A stretch of DNA of 64,000 nucleotides from Fundicoccus culcitae (GCF_024661895.1 NZ_CP102453.1:2170001-2234000), one strand, 5' to 3'. Shown: positions 36,655-45,995, numbered from the stretch's first letter. The notes: generated by a model not told the origin, from the letters alone. Translations and numbers: made by a program.

Positions 36655-36723
36655 GTAAGCGAGAAGTGAAAGGCAATTGAATAAAGCTAATCGGTCATCT
36701 ACTTGACGAGTTGATGACTGATT
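36655..36723. repeat. Single hairpin unit with linker
   Basis: Linker GTAAGCGAGAAGTGA (36655-36669), then AATCGGTCATC ... GATGACTGATT (36689-36723), a one-unit version of the CGGTCA family. The rest of the 323-bp gap holds a weak -10 (TAAAAT, 36904) before the DUF2207 gene. Confidence 0.75.
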
Positions 36724-36940
36724 AAGTAATTTAAAATAAATTTTCTTTGTGATTGTCCATTCGCCTCCAAATTTACCCATTGAAAAAAATTAAGAATTAA
36801 TTATCTTCCTTTAATCTTAGACATGGCAAGGGTTCATTCGCAAGTGGTCGTAACACCTCAGCAATCCTCAAGTAAATAGATATGAATTAGCTATAAAAAC
36901 TGGTAAAATAGAAGTTGAAACAAAAGAGAGGGTGAGCCAG

Positions 36941-38839
36941 ATGAAACGATTTTTGCGTATGATGTTGTCTGTATTTGTCGTTATTGCAATGATGTATCCC
37001 GGATTTTCGGCATTGGCACAAGATGTGAGTTTTGATATCACAAAACAAGATATTACAGCAGAAATTCGTTCAGACGGTAGTGTTCAATTTACAGATATTC
37101 AATATTACGACATTAACTATATAAACGGGGCTTTATTTACTTTAGATGCCGAAAACTACCAAGTGAGTCACTATGAGGTAGGTATTATTGACCCGAACAC
37201 ACAAGAACCTATCTTTTTCCCTGAAAATACGACGGGGTCACCCGAAACGTATCTCGTTAATGAAAACAATGGGACGTATGAATTCCGTGTGTATTATCCA
37301 GCAGCCGATGAGCAAGTCGCTTTTGTTTATCAATATACGATTGACGCACTCGTAACCAATTATAATGATACCGCAGAACTTAATCGGCAAATCGTTGGGA
37401 CGGGAACGAATGATGTCATGGATGTGACGGCAGAAATTATTCTACCCGCAGTCGTGGCTAACCCTGAAGACTTCAGAACGTGGGCACAAGGCGCGCCACA
37501 AGGGGAAATCCAACAAAGTGAACGCGATGGGCATAGCATTGCCGTCATCAACGTTCCAAATAACCCAGCCAATCAATTTGTGGAAGTGCAAATTTTATTT
37601 CCGACTGCTATGACACCCAACAACCCTAATGTGGTTGATCAAGATCGTAAGCAACTAATTATTGATCAACAAGAAGAAGGGCGCTTAGCCGAGTTGCAAG
37701 CATATGAATCGAGTCGCAGTAATTATGTGAATTGGTTAATCGTGATTATCGTAGCGATATTTATTGGGCCGGTTTTCGCTTGGTGGTATTACTTGAGCCG
37801 TCGGAAAAAACTGAACCCTAACCCGATTCACGTGCCAGAACATGTGTACCATTTGCCGGAGGATATTACACCCGCGGTGATGGCGACGTCCGTTTACAGG
37901 ACGAAACCGAATAATGATGATTTTGCGGCGACGATTTTAGATTTAGCACGCAAAGGTTATATTAAGTTAGAAGAAGTGCGTAAGGAAAAACGTGGTTTTC
38001 TGTCGGGGGATAGTTCGACGATTCGAATTAGTTTGAGTGACGAAAAGCCAGATGTGAAACAACTACATAAACATGAACAGTATGCCTATGATTTTGTTAA
38101 ACCCAAAGGCAGTGAAAAGAGTATTACATTTGAACAAATTGAGAAAGAAGCCAAAGCCGATAAAACTTATGCCAAACGCTTGTTTAGCAATTGGACGCGG
38201 TTTGAAAATTTTGTATCCATCAGAGGACAACAATTAAGAGATCCTCAAAAAGAGCAGACCTATGCTTTATTATGGGCTACTTTGGCCTTATTTGCTTCTA
38301 TTTCGTTAATGGTAGTAGGAATCATTTTAGCCGTATCGCGTTTTAGTTTACCTACGTTAATGTGGACGGTTATCGGCCTAGGTGTGGTTGGAATTGTCGC
38401 CTCGTTTGTTTTACTCATACGCGCCAGCAACTATCCAATTCAAACCCAGGCGAGTGACCACCGCCAAAAAGAGTGGCATGGTTTTGCGAATATGCTGAAA
38501 GATATTGGAAACTTTAACATGCGTGAAATTGCGACCATTGAATTATGGGAAGAATATCTGGTCTATGCCGTGTCCCTTGGGGTTGCTGACAAAGTCGTCG
38601 AAGCCATGAATCTTAACTTCAGCCAAACCGAACTCAATACCTTACATATGGGGCCAACCATTTATGCTTACCCACATATGATTACTAGTTCGATGAGCCG
38701 GTCGGTGCAACAATCCGTTCAATCATCAGCACCCGCAAGCTCCAATTACTCTGGTAGTAATGTCGGTGGTTTTGGTGGCGGCTTTGGTGGCGGATCAAGT
38801 GGGGGTTCCGGTGGTGGCTCAGGTTCTGGTGGCTTCTAA
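36941..38839 (+). CDS. DUF2207 domain membrane protein
   Basis: A 632-residue protein with a signal peptide ('MMLSVFVVIAMMYPGFSALAQ'-like, cleavage after about residue 27), an extracytoplasmic DUF2207 domain (residues about 28-260), a transmembrane helix ('WLIVIIVAIFIGPVFAWWYYL' region), a cytoplasmic part, two further helices near 450-500 and a Gly/Ser-rich tail (GGFGGGFGGGSSGGSGGGSG). The layout is typical for this family of unknown function, often found with LemA or TPM-domain proteins. AGAGGGTGAG fixes the start at 36941. It sits inside the split wal cluster and ends 44 bp before walJ. Confidence 0.85.
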   Translation: MKRFLRMMLSVFVVIAMMYPGFSALAQDVSFDITKQDITAEIRSDGSVQFTDIQYYDINYINGALFTLDAENYQVSHYEVGIIDPNTQEPIFFPENTTGSPETYLVNENNGTYEFRVYYPAADEQVAFVYQYTIDALVTNYNDTAELNRQIVGTGTNDVMDVTAEIILPAVVANPEDFRTWAQGAPQGEIQQSERDGHSIAVINVPNNPANQFVEVQILFPTAMTPNNPNVVDQDRKQLIIDQQEEGRLAELQAYESSRSNYVNWLIVIIVAIFIGPVFAWWYYLSRRKKLNPNPIHVPEHVYHLPEDITPAVMATSVYRTKPNNDDFAATILDLARKGYIKLEEVRKEKRGFLSGDSSTIRISLSDEKPDVKQLHKHEQYAYDFVKPKGSEKSITFEQIEKEAKADKTYAKRLFSNWTRFENFVSIRGQQLRDPQKEQTYALLWATLALFASISLMVVGIILAVSRFSLPTLMWTVIGLGVVGIVASFVLLIRASNYPIQTQASDHRQKEWHGFANMLKDIGNFNMREIATIELWEEYLVYAVSLGVADKVVEAMNLNFSQTELNTLHMGPTIYAYPHMITSSMSRSVQQSVQSSAPASSNYSGSNVGGFGGGFGGGSSGGSGGGSGSGGF

Positions 38840-38883
38840 CAAGACATAGCACAACATAAAATACGTAATTAGAAAGTGGTTCG

Positions 38884-39741
38884 ATGAAAAAAGAGGTAAC
38901 AATTCAAACAGAGGTAACAACATCAAAATTACAAAGTACGCCGGACAATAGCTTGCGTTTTTCCATTTTAGCGAGTGGATCGAGCGGCAATTGTACCTAT
39001 GTGGAGACGGATCAAAAACGTCTGATTGTCGACGCGGGTTTAAGTGGCAAAAAAATTCAACAACTTTTCACCGAAATTGACCGAGATATTAGCCAACTTG
39101 ATGCTATTTTTGTCACTCATGAACACAAAGATCATATCCACGGCGTGGGCGTCTTGTCCCGCAAATATAATTTGCCAGTTTATGCCAACCGCCAAACATG
39201 GCAAGCCATGGACTCTATGCTCGGTTACATTGCCGAAGAAAATCGCCGTTATATTGAAGCCGACACCATGACCGAATTTGGTGATATCGATATTCTCACA
39301 TATAATGTCAGTCATGATGCGATTCAACCCCAGTTTTATGCCTTTCAAAAAGGTAAAAAGCAATTCGTCATGTTGACGGATACGGGTTATGTCAGCGACC
39401 GCCTGCGGTCACAATTAAAAAACGCCTCAGCTTACTTGATTGAAAGCAATCATGAAATCGAAATGCTACGCTATGGTAAATATCCTTGGTCCGTTAAACA
39501 ACGAATTCTCAGTGATAAAGGGCATTTGAGTAATGAAGACGGGGCATTGGCGATGGTAGATTTAATCGGACGTGCGACCAGTGATATTTATTTGGGGCAT
39601 TTGAGTCGGGAAAATAATACCAAAGAATTGGCTTTAACGACGGCTATCAATACCATGCGCTTGTATGATTTGGGCGTGGATGAGGACTTTTTGGTGCATA
39701 TGACCGACCCGGTGCAAGCGACAGCCTTAAAAATTCTATAA
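38884..39741 (+). CDS. walJ: MBL-fold hydrolase WalJ (YycJ)
   Basis: A 285-residue metallo-beta-lactamase-fold protein with 'FSILASGSSGNCTYVETDQKRLIVDAGLSGKKI', 'FVTHEHKDHIHGVGVLSRK', 'VMLTDTGYVSDRL' and 'YLGHLSRENN', the WalJ/YycJ pattern. Proposed to be a 5'-3' exonuclease that coordinates replication with cell division. The N-terminus has about 25 residues more than usual (relatives start at the 'FSVLASGSSGN' strand); whether translation starts at 38884 is uncertain. It is next to htrA as in most Firmicutes, but separated from walRKHI by 7.6 kb. Confidence 0.9.
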   Translation: MKKEVTIQTEVTTSKLQSTPDNSLRFSILASGSSGNCTYVETDQKRLIVDAGLSGKKIQQLFTEIDRDISQLDAIFVTHEHKDHIHGVGVLSRKYNLPVYANRQTWQAMDSMLGYIAEENRRYIEADTMTEFGDIDILTYNVSHDAIQPQFYAFQKGKKQFVMLTDTGYVSDRLRSQLKNASAYLIESNHEIEMLRYGKYPWSVKQRILSDKGHLSNEDGALAMVDLIGRATSDIYLGHLSRENNTKELALTTAINTMRLYDLGVDEDFLVHMTDPVQATALKIL

Positions 39742-39754
39742 AATAAATTTCTTC

Positions 39755-39788
39755 AAATCTCTCCCTCAAAAAAGGAGAGATTTTTTTA
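39755..39788 (+). terminator. walJ terminator
   Basis: AAATCTCTCC pairs with GGAGAGATTT, followed by a T-run. Confidence 0.85.
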
Positions 39789-39881
39789 TATTCTAAAGAA
39801 TATCTTTGAGCTTTTTTCATAGATAATTCGTTATTTAGTGTTATTATAAACATAGCAACAAATATAGGAAGGAGCTTGTCT

Positions 39882-41114
39882 ATGGACAAACAAAACAGTC
39901 AAAATCGCAATAATCACTTTTGGAAATCATTCTTTGGTGGCGCTCTAGGTAGTGTTATTACACTTATTGTAGCTGCTGTGCTTATTTTTAGTTCTGCAGG
40001 CAATATACCAGTGGCATACATGCAAGAGGATAATACACCGTCAGAAGATAGTGCTCAGACTTTGGTAGACTTTGAATCCGCTATTATTGGTGCGGTGGAA
40101 AAGACGAGCGATGCTGTTGTATCGGTTTCTAATTATCAATATGTTTCTAGCCCCGAAAGCATTTTTAGTTATTACTCAGGGATTGATTTAAATAATACAG
40201 AAGAAACCTTATCCTTAGTAGGACAAGGTAGTGGGGTTGTTTACAAAATTGAAGGCGACCAAGCCTACATCGTAACCAATAACCACGTTATCGAAGATGC
40301 TGAAGAAGTTAGCGTTATTATGGCAAATGGCGAAGTGATTCAAGCTCAAATCATTGGTGCAGACGCAATTAGTGACTTAGCTGTTCTTCAAATTCCTGCT
40401 GATCAAGTGACTACCGTGATTGAATTTGCTGACTCAGATGCTGTTCAAGTCGGTTCTTTAGCTATCGCAATTGGTTCACCTTTAGGTAGCGAATTCTCAA
40501 GTTCTGTTACCCAAGGGATTGTTTCTGGTGTTGATAGAGTTGTCCCTGTTGATGTTGATGACGACGGAAACGCTGATTACGATATGAGCCTTTTACAAAC
40601 AGATGCAGCCATTAACCCAGGTAACTCTGGGGGTGCTTTAGTTAACAAAAACGGCCAATTAATTGGAATCAACTCAAGTAAATTAAGTTCAACCCAAATT
40701 GAGGGTATGGGCTTTGCGATTCCAAGTAACGAAGTGGTTAATATCATCGGCCTATTGGAAGCCGATGGCGAAGTTATTCGTCCTTCGTTAGGTGTTTCAA
40801 CCTATAACTTAAATGAAATTGCCTTGCGTTCACGGGTAGAAGTCCTAGGCCTTGATGAAAACACAGTGGATGGGGTTGTCGTTAACCAAGTTCTTCCAGA
40901 TAGCTCAGCAGATAAAGGCGGCGTTGAACAATATGACGTCATCGTTGGCATGAATGACCAACCAGTCACCAACCTATCCGACTTAAGAAAAGAACTTTAT
41001 CGCTACAACATTGGCGACACAGTGACCCTAAACATCATTCGTAACGGTGAAAACATGCAACTCGAACTCGTTTTAGAAGCAACCTCAAGCACCCCAACAA
41101 CCAACCAAAACTAA
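39882..41114 (+). CDS. htrA: Serine protease HtrA (DegP family)
   Basis: A 410-residue membrane-anchored protease: a cytoplasmic N-terminus, one transmembrane helix (residues about 15-38), a trypsin-like domain with triad His135 ('VTNNHVIED'), Asp165 ('AISDLAVLQI') and Ser249 ('NPGNSGGAL'), and one PDZ domain ('VVVNQVLPDSSADKGGVEQYDVIVGMNDQPV'). It degrades misfolded exported proteins. AGGAAGGAG lies 7 bp before the ATG at 39882. The terminator lies 85 bp after the stop, beyond a motif copy and a GGAAT-rich tract. Confidence 0.95.
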   Translation: MDKQNSQNRNNHFWKSFFGGALGSVITLIVAAVLIFSSAGNIPVAYMQEDNTPSEDSAQTLVDFESAIIGAVEKTSDAVVSVSNYQYVSSPESIFSYYSGIDLNNTEETLSLVGQGSGVVYKIEGDQAYIVTNNHVIEDAEEVSVIMANGEVIQAQIIGADAISDLAVLQIPADQVTTVIEFADSDAVQVGSLAIAIGSPLGSEFSSSVTQGIVSGVDRVVPVDVDDDGNADYDMSLLQTDAAINPGNSGGALVNKNGQLIGINSSKLSSTQIEGMGFAIPSNEVVNIIGLLEADGEVIRPSLGVSTYNLNEIALRSRVEVLGLDENTVDGVVVNQVLPDSSADKGGVEQYDVIVGMNDQPVTNLSDLRKELYRYNIGDTVTLNIIRNGENMQLELVLEATSSTPTTNQN

Positions 41115-41122
41115 ACCCCCTC

Positions 41123-41235
41123 AAGTAAATACCTCTGCCTTAAAAGAAGGTGGGATGATGGGATTGGATGGAATAGAATAGAATGGAATGGAATGTGGCC
41201 CCGCAACTGACTTTTAGTTAGCTGCGGGGTTTTTG
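41123..41235 (+). terminator. htrA terminator, with motif copy and GGAAT microrepeat
   Basis: AAGTAAATACCTCTGC (41123-41138), then a tract of GGAAT/GGATG-like pentamers (41161-41195), then CCCCGCA (41199) pairing with TGCGGGG (41223-41229), followed by TTTTT. Confidence 0.75.
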
Positions 41236-41507
41236 CTGTGGATGGGGGGATGGTGACTGGGGGTTGGTTTGTGTGAGGAGCGCTACGTTTTCGGGCTGCG
41301 AATGATTAGCGTGGATGGAGATGTAATGCCACACTCATCAGCAATCGAGGAATAGGCTGTGATTTGTTGAAATGCCGGAAGTCGATTTAACGGGAAGACC
41401 GGAAAGCCGCCAAATTGATTTGCCGGACTTCGTCAGTAAATATGAAGCAGTGGAACGGGCTGATTTTGGATACACTATCATATTAGACAAAGTATTACCA
41501 ATTAGGT

Positions 41508-41663
41508 GGCGAAGCCCATGTGTCCCCTCGCCATCAATTAAATTAGGTGGCGAAGCCCACGTGTCGCCTCGCCATCAATTGGATTAGGTGGCGAAGCCCA
41601 TGTGTTTCCTCGCCAGCAATTGAATTAGGTGGCGAAATTCATGTGTTTCCTCGCCAGCAATTA
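41508..41663. repeat. Hairpin array: 4 units of 41 bp, stem GGCGA/TCGCC
   Basis: Units start at 41508, 41549, 41590 and 41631, with AGCCCATGTGTCCCC loops and CATCAATTNAATTAGGT spacers. The left flank (ATTAGACAAAGTATT) also resembles the flank of the related array at 20429. Confidence 0.9.
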
Positions 41664-41730
41664 AAATAGACCTTAGTGGCAGACCCTTTCCTACCTCCTT
41701 TTGACGTGTAAGCTATAGTTAACGTGTTTT

Positions 41731-41880
41731 ATTGTCATGAGGGAAAATCTGAGTGACAATGGGACGTCTTATTGTCATGGGAGAAAATCTGAGTGACAAT
41801 GGGGCGGTTTATTGTCATGAGGGAAAATCTGAGTGACAATGGGGCGGTTTATTGTCATGAGGCAAAATCTGAGTGACAAT
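41731..41880. repeat. Hairpin array: 4 units of 40 bp, stem ATTGTCA/TGACAAT
   Basis: Units start at 41731, 41771, 41811 and 41851. Each is ATTGTCATGAGGGAAAATCT then GAGTGACAAT and a GGGGCGGTTT spacer. Confidence 0.9.
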
Positions 41881-41936
41881 AACGTTTTCTCATTTTCCAC
41901 TTACTTTTTTATTCGAATTTTGGGCATATTCAAGTT

Positions 41937-42206
41937 ATTCTGTCCTTTTTTACCAAGATTTTGGACAGAATCAAATTAATCTGTCCTTTGCTACTCGAGC
42001 AGATGACAGATTAGCTTTATTCAGTCACGAAATCAGTCATTTGATGACCGATTAGCTTTACTTAACGTCTGCTCACTTCCCGCTTACTCCCAACCGCCAG
42101 AGAGCAACCTGAGAGGCGGATGGCAGCTCCCAACCGCCAGAGAGCAACCTGAGAGGCGGATGGCAGCCCCCAACCGCCAGAGAGCAACTTGAGAGGCGGA
42201 TGGGCG
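41937..42206. repeat. Inverted copy of the mixed 41-bp array, then the CCGCC/GGCGG array
   Basis: Three units start at 41937 (ATTCTGTCC stem), 41978 (AATCTGTC stem) and 42019 (CAGTCA/TGACCG stem), all 41 bp apart. This is the mirror order of 8382-8627. The linker CACTTCCCGCTTAC follows, then CAACCGCCAGAGAG units at 42091, 42131 and 42171 (40 bp apart), the reverse complement of the array at 8811. A motif copy (GGTATTTATTTTAAA, 42226) closes the island. Confidence 0.9.
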
Positions 42207-42500
42207 TAAATGGGAAGTAAAGTACGGTATTTATTTTAAAGAAAAAGCAGAGGCGTTATAGTAAAAGCAAAATACTATAGCGCAATCAACAAACGGTTAT
42301 CAAGCAACAATATTTCGGTTCGTTACTTCCCGCTTACGTCGTCAAGCATCGAAGTCCGGCAAACCAGGAAATTTGCTGTGGATTGTTAATAACCCCTCAT
42401 CCACACCCCATTCGCCATCATATTTCCAACTCAGCCCAACCCCATTCAACCCAATCAATATCACAAACTATCCCGACTAATCCTCATCTACATCAAAGAC

Positions 42501-42769
42501 TTATACACAAAAAAGCGACTTATCCACAGCTTAAACCTATAATTTGTGGATAAGTCGCTTAAATTGTTAATAACTGCTACTTTTATGCTGAAAATATCTC
42601 GTTTATGAAAACATCTGAAATTAGTATCTTGAAAAAGGTTGAAAATAGTTCGGTAAAATCCACTCAAAACTAATAAAGACACAACAAATAATCAAGTTAT
42701 CAACTGAAATAAAACTTATCCACAGACTTATGCACAGAACTTATCAACAAATATCTAAATTGTGGATAA
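42501..42769. other. DnaA-box cluster (candidate origin or DnaA-titration locus)
   Basis: DnaA boxes or near-matches on the + strand: TTATACACA 42501, TTATCCACA 42520, TTATCCACA 42716, TTATGCACA 42728, TTATCAACA 42741. On the - strand: TGTGGATAA at 42545 and 42761. Four are perfect TTATCCACA. They form two groups around an AT-rich stretch of about 155 bp (42561-42715). The three tandem boxes at 42716-42749 are spaced 12 and 13 bp. The 42520/42545 pair lies in a perfect 16-bp inverted repeat (42513-42528 / 42545-42560). Confidence 0.8.
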
Positions 42770-42788
42770 CTAATTCATACCATCGTAA

Positions 42789-43460
42789 TTAGAGTAATTT
42801 ATTCAAATAATCATAGCGTTCAAAAACATGTGAATTGGCGATGGCTACAAAAAACGTTTCAGCAGTGATAGGTTCATTAATATCTAAGTTAGAATTGAGT
42901 TTGCGACCACGATCAGCGCGCGTTCCAATCAAGTTAATCTCATAACGACGACGCAAATCAAGGTCTAACACGGTTTTTCCGACCCAACTCTCCGGCGCTT
43001 CAAACTCAATAATAGAAGTTTCCTCATCCAAACGTAAAACCTCTTCAATATGATTCCGCAATAAACGCGAAGCTAACTGCAGACCGGAATCGCGCTCCGG
43101 CGTCACCACCACATCCACACCGACTTGATACAGCACTTCTTCAAAAGTATTGCTACGAGCCTTGGCAATAATTTGCTTAACGCCCAACTTTTTGCAGTGC
43201 ATAACCGCTAAAACAGCACTTTCTAAATTAGTTCCTGTCGCAATCACCACCACATCACAACTGCCAATCCCGATACTACTCAGAAAATCATAATCCGTAA
43301 AATCACCAATGGCACCACTCATCACATCATCAGCCACCCGCTGAACATTATTAGGGTCCTTATCAATAGCGATAACATCGCGCCCATAACGACTCATTTC
43401 CTTAGCAATCGCCCGACCAAACAAGCCAAGACCTAAAACACCAATGGTTTTAATTTCCAT
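42789..43460 (-). CDS. ktrA: K+ uptake regulatory subunit KtrA (RCK protein)
   Basis: A 223-residue cytosolic RCK protein: RCK_N with 'TIGVLGLGLFGRAIAKEM' (GxGxxG), 'VIAIDKDPNNVQRVAD' (acidic residue that selects NAD/ATP ribose) and 'CDVVVIATGTNLESAVL', then RCK_C ('FEAPESWVGKTVLDLDLRRRYEINLIGTR'). It gates the KtrB K+ channel through ATP/ADP and c-di-AMP. The gene is 18 bp downstream of ktrB on the minus strand, in the same operon. Because ktrB is interrupted, KtrA may lack its partner unless a second ktrB exists. Confidence 0.92.
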   Translation of the reverse strand: MEIKTIGVLGLGLFGRAIAKEMSRYGRDVIAIDKDPNNVQRVADDVMSGAIGDFTDYDFLSSIGIGSCDVVVIATGTNLESAVLAVMHCKKLGVKQIIAKARSNTFEEVLYQVGVDVVVTPERDSGLQLASRLLRNHIEEVLRLDEETSIIEFEAPESWVGKTVLDLDLRRRYEINLIGTRADRGRKLNSNLDINEPITAETFFVAIANSHVFERYDYLNKLL

Positions 43461-43478
43461 AAAAATAAATTCCTTTCA

Positions 43479-44858
43479 TTATCCCAGTTGAATATTTGTG
43501 TCAACATAAGAAATTTCCTTATTCTTTCGTTGTAAAATGGCCACCAACATCGTACTCGGTCCAATCCTACCTGCAAACATCATAATGACAAGAATAATCC
43601 GCCCAAAGAAACTCAAGCGATCTGTTAAAATAATCGAAATCCCAGACGACCCAATGGCACTCACCGATTCAAACATTAAGTCCAAAGCGTTTAAATAAGG
43701 ATGCGTAATAATCAACAAAGCATACCCAATGACCAAAAAGAAAAGAAAATACAAAGCGATTAAAACCGCTTGACGCACCAAACGCGTAGGAATCACCCGT
43801 TTCTTGAACACAACTTTAGAATAAGAATTTAACTCGGCACGAATCATTAAAATCAAAATTGCAAAGGTCGTCACTTTGATTCCACCCGCAGTCCCGCCCG
43901 GGGCACCCCCAATTACAGTAAATATCATATAAATAAAGCGGGTAATCGGTAAGGTATGTTCATATTGAATGGTCGTATAACCGGCTGTTCTTGAATTGGC
44001 CGACTGGAAAAAACTCGTTAACAATTGTTGTGGAATACTCAACCCACTAATCGTCGCTTCATTTTGCGATTCAGCCATCCATATAATCAACGTCCCAAAC
44101 ACCAGTAAAATCGCCGTCATTAATAAAATTAAACGCGTATTATAGGATGTCGTATGAAATGATACTTTTAGAGATCTTGGGCGATCTTTGATAAAATGCG
44201 TGAAACGATCAATCAGCTCAAACCACACCGAAAAACCTAACCCACCAGCAATGACCAAAGCGCTCACGGTTAAAGAAATTAAATAATTCCCAGAAAAATC
44301 TTGTAAACTGTTATTGCCAAAATTATCAAAACCCGAATTACAAAAAGCTGAAACAGCTAAGAAAACCGCATTAAATGCCCCTTGCGATAAGCCAAAACGC
44401 GGAATAAAATCAATCATAATGACTAAAGCACCAATTAACTCAATTAACAACGTTAACTTATAAATAGCCGTCAGAAATTGGCGGAGATCTTTATTTGATT
44501 AGCGGTTTAACGACATTTGAAGCATATACTGCTCACGCAAGGGCAGTGATTGTTGTAGAAAAAACAAACTCGAGTTCAGAACCGTAATCACACCCAAACC
44601 GCCAATTTGGATTAAGGTCAAAACAACCACCTGCCCCAGTGTGTTGTAGGTCTCGTAAATCGACACAGAAGCAATTCCAGACACACAAACGAGCGAAATA
44701 CTCGTTAATAAATGATTCAAATAAGACAGTTCAACGCCCGGCTTATGCATGATTGGCATGGCTAAAAGAAAACTTCCCAAAACCGCAACCAGAACAAAAC
44801 TAAGCAAAATTTTTCCGGCAGGCGATAACCTATCAAATGTTTTAAAACTGACCTCCAT
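43479..44858 (-). pseudogene. ktrB: K+ channel subunit KtrB, interrupted by an in-frame stop
   Basis: The frame from the ATG at 44858 (MEVSFKTFDRLSPAGKILLS; AGGAG 7 bp upstream) runs to a TAA at 44499-44501 and continues in the same frame with SNKDLRQFLTAIYKLTLLIE into the rest of the protein, down to 43479. Together the parts give a full-length TrkH/KtrB with its four M1-P-M2 repeats, including 'SAFCNSGFDNFG', 'NSRTAGYTTI' and 'GSSGISI' filter segments. The stop replaces one codon, most simply CAA to TAA. It lies next to AAATAAAGATCTCCGCC, a degenerate copy of the 16-mer motif. It is a pseudogene unless read through or an assembly error. Confidence 0.85.
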
Positions 44859-45010
44859 GCCCATGCTCCTTTTTTTTATAATAAATATCTTTACATTTAT
44901 TGATACTTCATTCATGATACAAAAAAATGAGTTAAAATGCTATGATTAGATAAACAAATCAAATCCAACTTCGAATTCAAATCATAATCAAAAATATAAA
45001 GGAGATTAAA

Positions 45011-45847
45011 ATGTTACTAGATAATTTAGAAAATAAAAAAGATTTCACCACGTCAGAACAATTGATTGCCGATTATATATTGAAAAACCCTACTGCAGTA
45101 CAGTCAATGACAGCAGAAGAGTTAGGGAAAAAATCTTTTACTTCAAAAGCAACCGTATTGAGATTTTGCAATAAATTGGATTTAAAAGGGTTCAATGATT
45201 TGCGTCACCATTTAATTAAAGAAATTTATGAAAAGAATCGGTTAATTGAATTAATTGAAGACGAACCTATTCACGACCAATCAACATTAGAAGAGATTAT
45301 AACGGTTTTACCATCACTCTATGACCGAGCAATTGGCGAAAGTAAATTACGTTGGGATGATAAAGCCTTAAAACAAGCAATAAAACTGTTAAAGGAAGCG
45401 GAGTTCATTGATATATATGGTAGTGGTATAACCTATAGTTGCGCAACAGCAGCAGCCTTCAAATTTCAATCAATTGGTCTCAATGCTGATGCTCATCATG
45501 GTTTAAATGAACACGCAATTAAATATCGAAAAGGTAAGCGAAATTCTGTGGCGATCCTTCTCTCCTTTACTGGCGGGAATGTCACAATGTCAGAAGTGGG
45601 ACAGTATTTAAAAGATAATGGCATCATGTTAATTGGAGTAGGAGGGTTAAATTCCCCACGCTTACAGTCTATTTGTCACCAATATATTGCGGTTGAAGAT
45701 CGTGACTATATTTTTAATATAGAATCGATTGGTTCCTATATATCCATTACTTATGTTATGGATATCTTATACCTAAGTCTTTTGTCAGAGGATTATCAAA
45801 AAAACTTAGAAGCTGCTTTGGAAGTTCATAAAGAACGCCATGGTTAA
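45011..45847 (+). CDS. MurR/RpiR family transcriptional regulator
   Basis: A 278-residue regulator: N-terminal HTH_6 ('FTTSEQLIADYILKNPTAVQSMTAEELGKKSFTSKATVLRFCNKLDLKGFNDL') and C-terminal SIS sugar-phosphate-binding domain ('EAEFIDIYGSGITYSCATAAAFKF'). It is the first gene before bglP-bglA and probably senses a phosphorylated beta-glucoside. AAAGGAG precedes the ATG. A terminator separates it from bglP, so the PTS genes have their own promoter. Confidence 0.88.
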   Translation: MLLDNLENKKDFTTSEQLIADYILKNPTAVQSMTAEELGKKSFTSKATVLRFCNKLDLKGFNDLRHHLIKEIYEKNRLIELIEDEPIHDQSTLEEIITVLPSLYDRAIGESKLRWDDKALKQAIKLLKEAEFIDIYGSGITYSCATAAAFKFQSIGLNADAHHGLNEHAIKYRKGKRNSVAILLSFTGGNVTMSEVGQYLKDNGIMLIGVGGLNSPRLQSICHQYIAVEDRDYIFNIESIGSYISITYVMDILYLSLLSEDYQKNLEAALEVHKERHG

Positions 45848-45869
45848 TAGAAATAGATATAAATAGTTT

Positions 45870-45897
45870 AGCACTATTCTAAATGGATAGTGCTATT
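45870..45897 (+). terminator. Terminator of the RpiR-type regulator gene
   Basis: AGCACTAT-TCTAAATGG-ATAGTGCT followed by ATTTTG. Confidence 0.75.
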
Positions 45898-45995
45898 TTG
45901 ATACCCAAAGTATCAAAAATTAAAGCTTAAAAAAACAAAGTTTAAACCTTCAGACCTAACAATAGTGAAACCCCCCTATCAATAAATCTCTGTGT

